64,000 nucleotides of DNA from Alphaproteobacteria bacterium (GTDB taxonomy: Bacteria; Pseudomonadota; Alphaproteobacteria; JAAEOK01). Of this stretch, positions 1 to 7,808 are shown piece after piece (the stretch's first letter is position 1; each line of letters opens with the position of its first letter). The stretch covers positions 82,436 through 146,435 of the forward strand of contig JAAEOK010000032.1 of the NCBI GenBank assembly GCA_024244705.1. The letters run 5' to 3'. The position numbers were made by a program, and so were the translations under genes. The notes beneath the pieces were generated by a model. It was not told the origin of the DNA and did not search any database. It worked only from the letters and a program-made list of their open reading frames with translations.

Positions 1-388
1 CGGCGTCGAAATAGCCGCCCTTCCAGCCCCAATATGCCCAGGTGCCGGCGAGACGATCGAAGACCTGCTTGGCGCTCGATTCGCCGCCATAGCGTTGATC
101 CTTATGCACCTTCTTGAGTGAAGGGTCGTCGGCGGTTTTGCGCCATAGCCACGACGGAACCGTGTTTTCCTCGACCGCGGCAAGCCGCGCCGGCACACCG
201 GCCTTACGGAAATACTTCTGAGCCAGGACATCACAAGCTACTTGCGACCAGTCGGCCGGCACCTCGATATCATTGCGCTGGAAGACCACCGAGCCGTCCG
301 GATTGCGGATTTCGCTCGTCGCCTTGCGAAATTTGATTTTGTCGTAAGGTGATTTGCCGTTTTCGGTGAAAAAACGCTGGATCTTCAT
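1..388 (-). CDS. nrdJ: Vitamin B12-dependent (class II) ribonucleotide reductase, N-terminal part
   Basis: Reduces ribonucleotides to deoxyribonucleotides with adenosylcobalamin, in the cytoplasm. Only the first ~129 residues lie in the window; the gene runs off the left edge. The translation starts MKIQRFFTENGKSPYDKI and contains ATSEIRNPDGS, DVLAQKYFRKAGVPA and VPSWLWR, the conserved N-terminal block of alphaproteobacterial NrdJ. The ATG start follows a GC-rich leader with a weak Shine-Dalgarno sequence. Two NrdR-like boxes lie 34-81 bp upstream of the start, which independently supports the assignment. Class II enzymes work with or without oxygen. Confidence 0.93.
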   Translation of the reverse strand, partial: MKIQRFFTENGKSPYDKIKFRKATSEIRNPDGSVVFQRNDIEVPADWSQVACDVLAQKYFRKAGVPARLAAVEENTVPSWLWRKTADDPSLKKVHKDQRYGGESSAKQVFDRLAGTWAYWGWKGGYFDA

Positions 389-745
389 TCCCGCCGGTTC
401 CCCCTCATTCGTGCAGCGTCAACGCTACATATTGTGGCTTTGTAGTACTCCGATCACAATTTGTAGCGCAAGGGGGTCGCGAGTGCAATCAATTTTTTAA
501 TGGTACATCTAAAATAAACATCGTAAACTATTGAAAAGAATTCAAAATACGTAACGAGCTCGTGAATAGAGCGCGCTTCATGCCTCGCCGACAAATTCGA
601 AGCCGCAGCACGGTACCCTCAATAAACATCCGGGAGCAGATCCCAGCTTCCGCGTGCGGGCCGATCAGAATACTCCAAATGATCCCAAGCGCAACAATAT
701 TTTGTGGTCTTGGTGAAATGCCTTACAAAATATGGGATACACCGA
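389..745. other. Intergenic region between nrdJ and a DMT transporter
   Basis: No credible gene was seen. It holds the nrdJ leader and the NrdR boxes. The AT-rich stretch around 490-550 could hold the nrdJ promoter, but no confident -35/-10 pair was identified. Short open frames here have no recognisable sequence. Confidence 0.6.
422..469 (-). promoter_or_regulatory. Tandem NrdR-box operator of nrdJ
   Basis: On the minus strand, positions 437-422 read CCACAATATGTAGCGT. On the plus strand, positions 454-469 read TCACAATTTGTAGCGC. Both resemble the NrdR consensus ACACWATATATWGTGT (about 13 and 11 of 16 matches). The two starts are 32 bp apart, about three helical turns, which is the paired arrangement known for NrdR repression of ribonucleotide reductase genes. 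Binding is inferred. Confidence 0.68.
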
Positions 746-1663
746 TCAACGGCGGATCCAGGTCATGAGGAATATCGCGCCCAGAATCAGCGCTGCGCCG
801 ACCCCTTGTACCGGCGTCAGCCAATCACCCAGGATGGCCAAGGCAAAGGCAATGGTTGTCACCGGTTCTAGGTTCATCAACATGGCGACGTCGACGGCGC
901 GAATACGCCGCAGCCCGGCGAAGAAACACAGGTTGCCGAAAACGAAAAAGACCGGGACCGCAACCAACGCCCATTGACCGGCGCCCGATGTGGGAAAGGC
1001 CAGCGGTGCCGCAATGATCGCGACCAACCCCATCAACATCGAGCCGGCGAGCATCATGTAAAACGTCATGACGACGACGTTAGTGCCCTGCATGTATCGA
1101 CCACCAAATAGTGTGACTGAACCGATGATTATGGCCGGCACGGTAGCCAGCAAAAGTCCGCGGATGTCGTGGCTTGCCAAATCGACGTTAAGGGCCAGGG
1201 CGACGCCCGCGAAGGCGAGGCCGAGCGCAATGAACTTGCCCGCGGTGAATGGATCGCGTTCCGTGAAGCGAGCGGCAATCCCAACAAAAATCGGGTAGGT
1301 GTAGAAAATAAGCACGGCGATGCTGACCGGGATCAGGCTGAAGGCGGCGAAATAGGCCAGCGCCGAGGTCGTTACGGCGGTGCCAATCACCAGCGCAGCC
1401 AAGAGGTTGCGTGGTGCAACGCGGAAGCGGTTGCGGCCCAGAACGACCAGAATGCCGAGAACCAGCATACCGACCCAAACCCGAACGGAAATTACGGTGA
1501 TCGGATTGCTCCCGGCATCGTAAGTCAGCCGCGCCATGACCACCGCCATGCTGAAGCAAGCGGCTCCCGCTACGATTAGCAGAGAGCCGACCAGGCGAGA
1601 CTGGCCAAGTGGATTGATCAGGGCAATCGCCGGCTGCTGTCGGCGCAAGTTCTCATAGGCCAT
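746..1663 (-). CDS. DMT superfamily (EamA) transporter
   Basis: Inner-membrane drug/metabolite exporter of about 305 residues with roughly ten hydrophobic helices in two EamA repeats. The second repeat ends PVQGVGAALILGAIFLMTW, and 'NLEPVTTIAFALAILGD' is the characteristic late EamA segment. The substrate cannot be predicted from sequence. The start was placed at MAYENL because the preceding in-frame residues are not membrane-like. In-frame alternatives exist at 1717 and 1759 without better ribosome-binding sites. It is divergent from the NDUFA12 gene. Confidence 0.82.
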   Translation of the reverse strand: MAYENLRRQQPAIALINPLGQSRLVGSLLIVAGAACFSMAVVMARLTYDAGSNPITVISVRVWVGMLVLGILVVLGRNRFRVAPRNLLAALVIGTAVTTSALAYFAAFSLIPVSIAVLIFYTYPIFVGIAARFTERDPFTAGKFIALGLAFAGVALALNVDLASHDIRGLLLATVPAIIIGSVTLFGGRYMQGTNVVVMTFYMMLAGSMLMGLVAIIAAPLAFPTSGAGQWALVAVPVFFVFGNLCFFAGLRRIRAVDVAMLMNLEPVTTIAFALAILGDWLTPVQGVGAALILGAIFLMTWIRR

Positions 1664-1809
1664 GGCGTGCAAAGTCCGTGGAATCCACTGGGCCCCATAC
1701 CACTCGGGGATCGACATTACCAAGTTAATTTGGGGCGTTCGGCAGGCTGGACGACACAAGACACAAGTGCGATAGTCCGTCGCCGCTCACGCTTTGGACC
1801 TCGGGTGCG

Positions 1810-2169
1810 ATGGCCACGTTGGGAACGCGAATATTTACTTGGCTCAAAGGCGACTTTGTTGGCGAGGACGATTTCGGCAACAAGTACTACCGTGAACGCG
1901 GCAAAAAACATGATCGCTGGGAACGCCGTTGGGTCATCTACAATGGGCCCGACGAGGCCAGCAAGGTGCCACCCGTGTGGCATCAATGGCTGCACAAGAC
2001 AATCGATACACCGCCGTCCGAGCTCGAGCTCCGCAAGAAGTCCTGGGAAAAAGAGCATATTCCCAATCGGACGGGGACGGTCGACGCATATCGGCCATCC
2101 GGACACGAATACAAAGGTGCGACGCGTGCCCGCGCATCGGCGGACTACGAGCCGTGGCGTCCGTCATGA
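1810..2169 (+). CDS. NADH:ubiquinone oxidoreductase subunit NDUFA12 family protein
   Basis: Small accessory protein of respiratory complex I (17.2 kDa family), shared by alphaproteobacteria and mitochondria. The 119 residues show the family hallmarks: GEDDFGNKYYRE, RRWVIYNGPDEASKVPPVWHQWLH and the proline-rich tail with WEKEHIPNRTGT. The NDUFA12-mlaD-DUF2155-aat-accC neighbourhood is typical of alphaproteobacteria. The first MlaD gene begins 40 bp downstream on the same strand, so the two are probably co-transcribed. Confidence 0.93.
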   Translation: MATLGTRIFTWLKGDFVGEDDFGNKYYRERGKKHDRWERRWVIYNGPDEASKVPPVWHQWLHKTIDTPPSELELRKKSWEKEHIPNRTGTVDAYRPSGHEYKGATRARASADYEPWRPS

Positions 2170-2209
2170 TCGTCCCTCTGCGGCACAAGCGATCGGCCGT
2201 CAAGCGGCG

Positions 2210-2686
2210 ATGAACCAAAGCTGGAGAGAGGTCTTTTCCGGGGTTATGACTCTGGTCGCGCTCGGCCTGGTCTTCAGCTACGCCACCTGGGGTCGCGCGC
2301 TAACCGAGCTTGGCGGATACAATATCAACGCGGGTTTCCATCGGATCGATGGCCTTGTCGGCGGCAGCAAAGTGCGCCTGGCAGGGATCGACGTTGGCGA
2401 GGTCGTTGCGATGAGCCTGAACACGGATACGGATCAGGCTGAAGTCGTAATGCGCATCCAGGACGGCATAAATATCCCCGCCGATAGCGTCGCGGCGATC
2501 GTCAGCGATGGCCTATTCGGCAGCAAATTCATCGAAGTCGATCCAGGCGGCGATACCCGCATGATGACAAACGGGGACGGTTTCGGGTTCGTTCAGGATT
2601 CGATCGACCTGATCGGCATTTTCCAGAAATTGGTCGAAAGCGCTCAGCAGCGACTCGGCATTGACCCGTCTCAAACGCTGCAATAG
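2210..2686 (+). CDS. mlaD: MlaD family phospholipid-transport protein (copy 1)
   Basis: Periplasmic MCE-domain protein anchored in the inner membrane; in other species MlaD is the substrate-binding ring of the Mla system that moves phospholipids between membranes. It has 158 residues: a single N-terminal transmembrane helix (~10-28), then an MCE domain with HRIDGLVGGSKVRLAGIDVG and IVSDGLFGSKFIEVDPGG. The short C-terminus mentions no coiled coil. It is followed 28 bp later by a second MlaD. No MlaE permease or MlaF ATPase is adjacent, so those must be encoded elsewhere. Confidence 0.85.
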   Translation: MNQSWREVFSGVMTLVALGLVFSYATWGRALTELGGYNINAGFHRIDGLVGGSKVRLAGIDVGEVVAMSLNTDTDQAEVVMRIQDGINIPADSVAAIVSDGLFGSKFIEVDPGGDTRMMTNGDGFGFVQDSIDLIGIFQKLVESAQQRLGIDPSQTLQ

Positions 2687-2714
2687 CCGCAAGACCGGAA
2701 GTAGGAGGAAGACC

Positions 2715-3188
2715 GTGAGAAGAAGCTTTATCGAGACCATCATCGGCGGGCTGGTCATCGCGGTTGCTGGCATCTTTCTGTTTTATGCCTATCAGAACAG
2801 TTCCTTCGCCAATAAAGGCGGCTATGAGGTAAAAGCGCAATTCCTGTCGATCGGCGGTCTCACCGTTGGCAGCGATATCCGCGTCGGCGGGGTCAAGGTC
2901 GGATCGGTCAGTAGACTGATGCTGGATCAGGAGGACTATTTGGCCATTGTGACATTGTCGATCGATGACAAAGTGAAACTACCGGATGACACCGAGGTAA
3001 CGATCGTAAGCGATGGATTGTTGGGTGGGCGCTACGTCAGCCTTGCTCCGGGCGCTAGTAAGACATTCGTCGCCGCTGGCGGTGATCTGAAAAACACCAA
3101 GGACGTTCGAACGGTGGAGCAGATTCTGGGCGAAGCGATTTATGTCATTGCCAATCAAGCCAGCGCAACGGATGAACAGAAGAAATAG
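2715..3188 (+). CDS. mlaD: MlaD family phospholipid-transport protein (copy 2)
   Basis: Second MCE-domain protein, 157 residues, with one N-terminal helix (about 5-25) and the motifs SIGGLTVGSDIRVGGVKVG and IVSDGLLGGRYVSLAPG. The GTG start was chosen because a perfect AGGAGGA sequence sits 6 bp upstream; an in-frame ATG at 2661 overlaps the previous gene and lacks a ribosome-binding site. The two copies have the same architecture but clearly different sequence, so they could form mixed hexamers or serve different partners. That is inference. Confidence 0.87.
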   Translation: MRRSFIETIIGGLVIAVAGIFLFYAYQNSSFANKGGYEVKAQFLSIGGLTVGSDIRVGGVKVGSVSRLMLDQEDYLAIVTLSIDDKVKLPDDTEVTIVSDGLLGGRYVSLAPGASKTFVAAGGDLKNTKDVRTVEQILGEAIYVIANQASATDEQKK

Positions 3189-3966
3189 GTCGGGGGACGC
3201 CTACGGCTGCCCGAAATCCGGGCAAAGTTGGGATCCCGAGCGATACGCCAGACATGCACGGTTTGTCTCCGACCTCGGCACGCCGCTGATCGAGTTACTC
3301 GGCCCTCAATCTCACGAACGGATACTCGACCTTGGCTGCGGCGACGGCGTATTGAGCGTAATCCTGAGCGAACGTGCCGGTGAGGTGGTCTGCATCGACA
3401 GCAGTCCCGAGCAAGTTGCCGCAGCGCAGCAGCGCGGTCTGGCGGCGTCGGTCGCCGATGCCCATCACCTCGCATTCCAGAGCGAATTCGATGCCGTATG
3501 GTCAAACGCGGCGTTGCACTGGATGACCCGGCCGGCGGAGGTTCTCGATGGTGTGTGGCGGGCGTTAAAACCGGGTGGCCGATTCGTTGCGGAAATGGGT
3601 GGCGCGGGCAATGTCGAACAGATCAAGGCCGCCCTTGTCGCTGCCCTCGAACGTCGCGGCATCGACGGCAACGCCCATGTTCCGTGGTATTTCCCTACAG
3701 TCGGGGAATACCGGACCCTGCTTGAGCAGCACGGTTTTGAGGTCCGTCAGATTGACCTTATCCCGCGCCCGACGCCGCTGCCCGGCGATATCGCGGGCTG
3801 GTTCGAGACTTTTGCCGAGCCGTTTCTCGCCTCTCTCGATCCCGATCACCATGTCGCCTACATCGCCGAAGTCCGCAGCGAGCTGCGTTCCGCTCTGTGC
3901 GACGCGGCCGGCAATTGGACCGCCGATTATGTGCGCTTGCGATTTGCCGCCATCAAGCCCCACTAG
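3172..3966 (+). CDS. Class I SAM-dependent methyltransferase
   Basis: Rossmann-fold methyltransferase of 264 residues. Motif I is ILDLGCGDGVLS (around residue 45), followed by an acidic residue binding the SAM ribose (VVCIDSSPEQ) and WSNAALHWM, typical of the trans-aconitate-methyltransferase-like group. The substrate is unknown. The start overlaps the end of the second mlaD by 17 bp, suggesting translational coupling. An upstream in-frame ATG at 3142 lies deeper inside mlaD and is less likely. Confidence 0.8.
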   Translation: MNRRNRSGDAYGCPKSGQSWDPERYARHARFVSDLGTPLIELLGPQSHERILDLGCGDGVLSVILSERAGEVVCIDSSPEQVAAAQQRGLAASVADAHHLAFQSEFDAVWSNAALHWMTRPAEVLDGVWRALKPGGRFVAEMGGAGNVEQIKAALVAALERRGIDGNAHVPWYFPTVGEYRTLLEQHGFEVRQIDLIPRPTPLPGDIAGWFETFAEPFLASLDPDHHVAYIAEVRSELRSALCDAAGNWTADYVRLRFAAIKPH

Positions 3967-4056
3967 CGAAAGCCGTTGGGTCTTGAGGCCCTTGGATTGG
4001 CGCGCTATTGAACCCATATCCTATTTCGATTTCGCGCGCCAACGACGGCTGAGAAG

Positions 4057-4299
4057 ATGATTACCAAAACCAAGGACGCAGAATTGCCAATCTGGCTGAC
4101 CAAGGACGGCGAGCCGGTATCGTGCCTCGAAAAGATCAAAGTTCTAAATGAGAATCTCGAGGAGATATTCCAGTCCTGCCAGGATGCGTTTGAAGATGCG
4201 ATTCTCATGGGGTGTGACGAGGACCAATTTCGCGAGGTTCTTCGCGGCATGGTCGAGGCTCTCGAAAATCCCTATGCCAGCGGCAATCGCGATGCATGA
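4057..4299 (+). CDS. Small hypothetical protein upstream of the DUF2155 gene
   Basis: 80-residue acidic protein with two likely alpha-helical stretches (LNENLEEIFQSCQDAFEDAI and FREVLRGMVEALENP), no signal peptide and no membrane segment. No family was recognised. It is probably real: it has balanced coding-like composition, and its stop codon overlaps the start of the DUF2155 gene by 8 bp, implying translational coupling. There is no clear ribosome-binding sequence before its ATG. Confidence 0.55.
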   Translation: MITKTKDAELPIWLTKDGEPVSCLEKIKVLNENLEEIFQSCQDAFEDAILMGCDEDQFREVLRGMVEALENPYASGNRDA

Positions 4300-4705
4300 A
4301 AACGGCCGATTGTTTTTCTGGGCGCTCGGATTTGTCGCCGCCGCGACCCTAGTGTGGCCGCGTATAGCCGTAGCGGATCGCTACGACGTCACCATTCTTC
4401 AGGGGCTGGACAAGATAACGGCGCGGGTTTCGACGATCGAAGCACCGGTCAACGAGACGACCGAATTCGGTTCGCTCCACATTACGCCACGCGCCTGTGA
4501 CAAGCGCCCGCCGGAGGAGCCTCCGGAAAGCGCGGCATTCGTTGAAATCAGCGATACCAAACCCGGCCAGGAACGGGTCGACCTCTTCAGCGGCTGGATG
4601 TTCGCCTCCAGTCCCGGGCTTTCCGCGCTCGAGCACCCGGTCTATGTCGTCTGGGTGCTTGACTGCAAGAATGCTGAAAATTCGGCGTCCGATAGCTCGG
4701 AATGA
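4292..4705 (+). CDS. DUF2155 domain-containing periplasmic protein
   Basis: 137-residue protein of unknown function, typical of alphaproteobacteria. An N-terminal hydrophobic signal segment (residues ~6-25, ending AVADRYD) precedes the conserved [60 protein letters not shown] block; here the last part reads [14 protein letters not shown]. Two cysteines may pair. The 3' end overlaps the convergent aat gene by 64 bp. The same gene beside aat/accC is common in alphaproteobacterial genomes. Confidence 0.88.
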   Translation: MHENGRLFFWALGFVAAATLVWPRIAVADRYDVTILQGLDKITARVSTIEAPVNETTEFGSLHITPRACDKRPPEEPPESAAFVEISDTKPGQERVDLFSGWMFASSPGLSALEHPVYVVWVLDCKNAENSASDSSE

Positions 4706-5292
4706 AAGGTTGCATCGCGACCCAGAGCGGAATGCAGGATCGCTTGATATTTTGTTCGCGCCACCTCGACCGCTCCAAACTGCCTCAAATGGTCGGTAAT
4801 GAACTGACTGTCGAGTAGTTCATACTCTCCCTTGCGCAGTCGCGCGACGAGGTGAATCAGGGCGACCTTTGACGCGTCCGTGGCACGCGAAAACATGCTT
4901 TCGCCGAAGAATGCGGCGCGGATTGAGACCCCATAGAGCCCGCCGACCAATTTCGATCCCTGCCAACACTCGACGCTGTGCGCATGGCCCAGCTCGAACA
5001 GCCGTTTGTAAAGGTGAAGGATCTCGTCGTTGATCCAGGTGTCGGGCCGTTTCATGGTCGGCTCCGCACACATCTCGATGACTTGATCGAAGGCGGTATC
5101 GCAAGTCACCGCAAAGCCGCCGCGGCGTAAGGTGCGTCGAAGCTTGTGGGGAATATGAACGCCGTCGAGCGGCAAAATTCCGCGGCGTTCGGGGTCGATC
5201 CAATAGAGAAATGACGCATGACGGCTTTCCGCCATCGGAAATACGCCGACGCTGTAGGCCTGCAACAGCAATTCCGGTGTAAGTCCGGTCAT
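4642..5292 (-). CDS. aat: Leucyl/phenylalanyl-tRNA--protein transferase
   Basis: Transfers Leu or Phe from aminoacyl-tRNA to N-terminal Arg/Lys of proteins, marking them for ClpS/ClpAP degradation (N-degron pathway). 216 residues with the hallmark motifs [50 protein letters not shown] and FFGESMFSR. It lies 6 bp after accC and is probably the last gene of the aroQ-accB-accC-aat operon. Its 3' end overlaps the DUF2155 gene on the other strand. Confidence 0.96.
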   Translation of the reverse strand: MTGLTPELLLQAYSVGVFPMAESRHASFLYWIDPERRGILPLDGVHIPHKLRRTLRRGGFAVTCDTAFDQVIEMCAEPTMKRPDTWINDEILHLYKRLFELGHAHSVECWQGSKLVGGLYGVSIRAAFFGESMFSRATDASKVALIHLVARLRKGEYELLDSQFITDHLRQFGAVEVARTKYQAILHSALGRDATFHSELSDAEFSAFLQSSTQTT

Positions 5293-5298
5293 ATCATT

Positions 5299-6642
5299 TT
5301 ATCTCTTCAGCCCGACCAGTTTCTCCAACCAGTGAACATCATAATCCCCGTTTAGAAAATCTTGCTCTGAAATGATTTGTCGCAGCAACGGCAGCGTCGT
5401 CTCAATGCCGCCAATAACATACTCGTCGAGCGCGCGCCGCATTCGCATCAGGCATTCATTGCGCGTTCTGCCGTGGACGATCAGCTTGGCGACCATACTG
5501 TCATAATAGGGTGGTACGGTGTAGCCGGAATAGAGGGCCGAATCGATGCGCACGCCGAGACCGCCGGGCGGATGGTATTCGTTGATGCGGCCCGGCGATG
5601 GAGCGAAGGTTTCAGGATTCTCGGCGTTGATACGGCACTCTATCGAATGCCCGTCGAAGACGATTTCCTGTTGGGTAAGGTTGAGATCAAGCCCGGCCGC
5701 GATCCGGATCTGTTCACGGACGATATCGATACCGGTAATCATCTCCGTTATGCCGTGCTCGACCTGGAGACGTGTGTTCATCTCAATGAAATAGAATTCA
5801 TTGTTTTGGTAGACGAATTCAAGCGTGCCGGCGTTGCGATAGCCAAGGTTTTCGATGGCGGCGCACGCAATTCGTCCGACTTCCGCGCGCACAGAGGCGT
5901 TCAGCGCCGGTGACGGCGTCTCTTCGATCACCTTTTGGTGGCGGCGCTGTACGGAGCAATCGCGTTCGCCGAGGTGGACCACCCTGCCGCTTTGATCGGC
6001 CAGGATCTGCACTTCGATATGGCGCGGCCGGTCGAGATATTTTTCGACATAGACGGTGTCGTCGCCAAAAGCCGCGCGGGCCTCGCTGCGGGCCAAATCA
6101 AATGCGCTCTCGATTTCGTCTTCCGTCCACGCGACCTTCATACCGCGGCCGCCGCCGCCCGCGGCGGCCTTGATAAGGATTGGACAGCCCATTTCGCCAG
6201 CCAGTGCGGCGACGTCCTCGGCTGAGGCGACCGCGCCGTCCGAGCCTGGGACGACCGGTACGCCCGATTCTGCCATCATTTGCTTGGCCGCCACCTTGTC
6301 GCCCATCACTCGAATGTGTTCGGCGGTGGGGCCAATGAACCTAAACCCGTGTTCCTCAACGATACCCGCGAAATTGGCGTTTTCCGACAGAAAGCCATAT
6401 CCCGGATGGATGGCGTCGGCGCCGGTAATCGTCGCGGCGGAAAGAATCGCGGGCACGTTCAAATAGCTGTCGCGCGCGGCTGGTGGCCCGATACACACGC
6501 TTTCATCAGCCAAGCGTACGTGCATGGCATCGGAATCGGCTGTCGAATGAACGACAACCGTCTGGATACCCATCTCCTTGCAGGCCCGATGAATGCGCAG
6601 CGCCGTTTCGCCGCGATTGGCGATCAGCACCTTCTCGAACAT
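5299..6642 (-). CDS. accC: Acetyl-CoA carboxylase, biotin carboxylase subunit
   Basis: ATP-dependent carboxylation of the biotin on BCCP, the first half-reaction of fatty-acid synthesis. 447 residues, the normal length. It shows the N-terminal IANRGETALRI, the glycine-rich ATP loop AAAGGGGRGMKVA, the HQKVIEETPSP segment and EMNTRLQVEHGITE (the usual 'HPVTE' here reads HGITE). It begins 10 bp after accB, so the subunits are co-expressed. Confidence 0.97.
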   Translation of the reverse strand: MFEKVLIANRGETALRIHRACKEMGIQTVVVHSTADSDAMHVRLADESVCIGPPAARDSYLNVPAILSAATITGADAIHPGYGFLSENANFAGIVEEHGFRFIGPTAEHIRVMGDKVAAKQMMAESGVPVVPGSDGAVASAEDVAALAGEMGCPILIKAAAGGGGRGMKVAWTEDEIESAFDLARSEARAAFGDDTVYVEKYLDRPRHIEVQILADQSGRVVHLGERDCSVQRRHQKVIEETPSPALNASVRAEVGRIACAAIENLGYRNAGTLEFVYQNNEFYFIEMNTRLQVEHGITEMITGIDIVREQIRIAAGLDLNLTQQEIVFDGHSIECRINAENPETFAPSPGRINEYHPPGGLGVRIDSALYSGYTVPPYYDSMVAKLIVHGRTRNECLMRMRRALDEYVIGGIETTLPLLRQIISEQDFLNGDYDVHWLEKLVGLKR

Positions 6643-6652
6643 TCGTACACCG

Positions 6653-7111
6653 TCATGACAAGATCAGCAGTGGGTCGCCGAATTCGACCGGACTGCCATC
6701 TTCGACCAGGATTTTGCTTATCCGGCCTGATCGTGGCGCCCTAATTTCGTTGAACGTTTTCATCGCCTCGATAAGCAGCAACGTCTGACCCTCTCGGACC
6801 TCATCCCCGACGTCAATAAAGGCAGCCTCGTCGGGATCCGGTCGGAGGTACACGGTCCCGACCATCGGTGATGTCAGGGCACCGGCCGGTATGCCTTCCG
6901 TATCGCCGGCCGCACCACTTTCAGGTAAGGCCACAGAGGCGGAGGCCGCGGCGGTCGGGGTTAGATGCGTCATCGTCGTCGCCGCTATGCCGCCCTTGGC
7001 GATTCGAATGTGCCAATCTTCCCGGCCGTACTCGATTTCGTTCAAGCCGGTTTCGTCGAGAAGCGCGGCAAGTTCGCGAACGATCAGCGCAATGTCTTTG
7101 GTGTTGGTCAT
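6653..7111 (-). CDS. accB: Acetyl-CoA carboxylase biotin carboxyl carrier protein
   Basis: Carries biotin between the biotin carboxylase and the carboxyltransferase. 152 residues: an N-terminal helical region, an Ala/Thr-rich linker (~43-78) and a C-terminal biotinyl domain with SPMVGTVYLRPDP and LLIEAMKTFNEI. The biotinylated lysine is K118 in EAMKT, a common variant of EAMKM. Its ATG overlaps the aroQ stop (ATGA), indicating coupling. Confidence 0.96.
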   Translation of the reverse strand: MTNTKDIALIVRELAALLDETGLNEIEYGREDWHIRIAKGGIAATTMTHLTPTAAASASVALPESGAAGDTEGIPAGALTSPMVGTVYLRPDPDEAAFIDVGDEVREGQTLLLIEAMKTFNEIRAPRSGRISKILVEDGSPVEFGDPLLILS

Positions 7112-7569
7112 CCGGTGTCTTCCCCCGACCTCAGCTGATCGGCAAGCGCGTCCAATGCCATGACATAGCCATACGGACCAAATCCGCAGATCGTCCCGGT
7201 CGCCGCCGGCGATATGTATGAGCGGTGGCGAAAGGTTTCCCGGCTGTAAACATTCGAGAGATGGACTTCGATAATTGGTCGATTGATGGTTTTGAGTGCA
7301 TCGAGCAGGGCGATCGAAGTGTGGGTATAAGCGCCCGCGTTGATGATTAGTCCGGCGACCTGAATGTCGATGTCCTGAATCCAGCTGATTAGGTCCGATT
7401 CGGCATTGCTTTGTCGAAAGTCGACATCAAATCCCAGCGTTTTGCCGTGGTTTTGGCACATCGACTCGATATCCGGCAGCGTCACCGTGCCATAGATCTC
7501 CGGCTCGCGAGCCCCGAGCATGTTGAGATTTGGGCCATTGATAATGAGAACAGTGTTTGTGGCTGTCAC
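7108..7569 (-). CDS. aroQ: Type II 3-dehydroquinate dehydratase
   Basis: Third step of the shikimate pathway (3-dehydroquinate to 3-dehydroshikimate). It has the family motifs INGPNLNMLGAREPEIYG, FRQSNAESDLISWI, INAGAYTHTSIALLDAL and IEVHLSNVYSRETFRHRS, which include the catalytic Tyr, Asn, His and Arg. About 153 residues from a GTG start chosen by family length; an in-frame ATG at 7611 would add 14 non-homologous residues, and neither start has a good Shine-Dalgarno sequence. It is the first gene of an aroQ-accB-accC-aat operon. Confidence 0.94.
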   Translation of the reverse strand: MTATNTVLIINGPNLNMLGAREPEIYGTVTLPDIESMCQNHGKTLGFDVDFRQSNAESDLISWIQDIDIQVAGLIINAGAYTHTSIALLDALKTINRPIIEVHLSNVYSRETFRHRSYISPAATGTICGFGPYGYVMALDALADQLRSGEDTG

Positions 7570-7701
7570 GGCGTCGCGCCCACGGAATTCCCCTGACCAC
7601 AGCGTTAGCATGAACAGCGGCGCGAACGCAATGAACGTCGGAATTTCGCCCAGTTTCCATGGACGATTACGAAAATGCTTTTCCTCGGCAGTCGAAAAGG
7701 G

Positions 7702-7716
7702 TTAACACAGTGTTAA
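7702..7716. promoter_or_regulatory. CtrA-type site upstream of the receiver-kinase gene
   Basis: The sequence TTAACACAGTGTTAA is a perfect TTAA-N7-TTAA motif, the consensus of the alphaproteobacterial cell-cycle regulator CtrA, and is also a perfect palindrome around a central base. It lies 92 bp before the receiver-kinase start and 132 bp from the divergent aroQ start. Function is inferred from the motif and from the matching array upstream of rpfF. Confidence 0.6.
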
Positions 7717-7808
7717 TAATTGCAGCCTTTAATGTGGCTGATTTGTGAGAAAGATAACGATAATTTAAATCATATGTCGAACGGGGGAACGGGGGTCAGT
7801 TCTCGGCG

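Noticed and set aside
1667..2209. Upstream extension of the first mlaD frame.
   Set aside because: The upstream part overlaps the NDUFA12 gene in another frame; the ATG at 2210 begins the real membrane helix.
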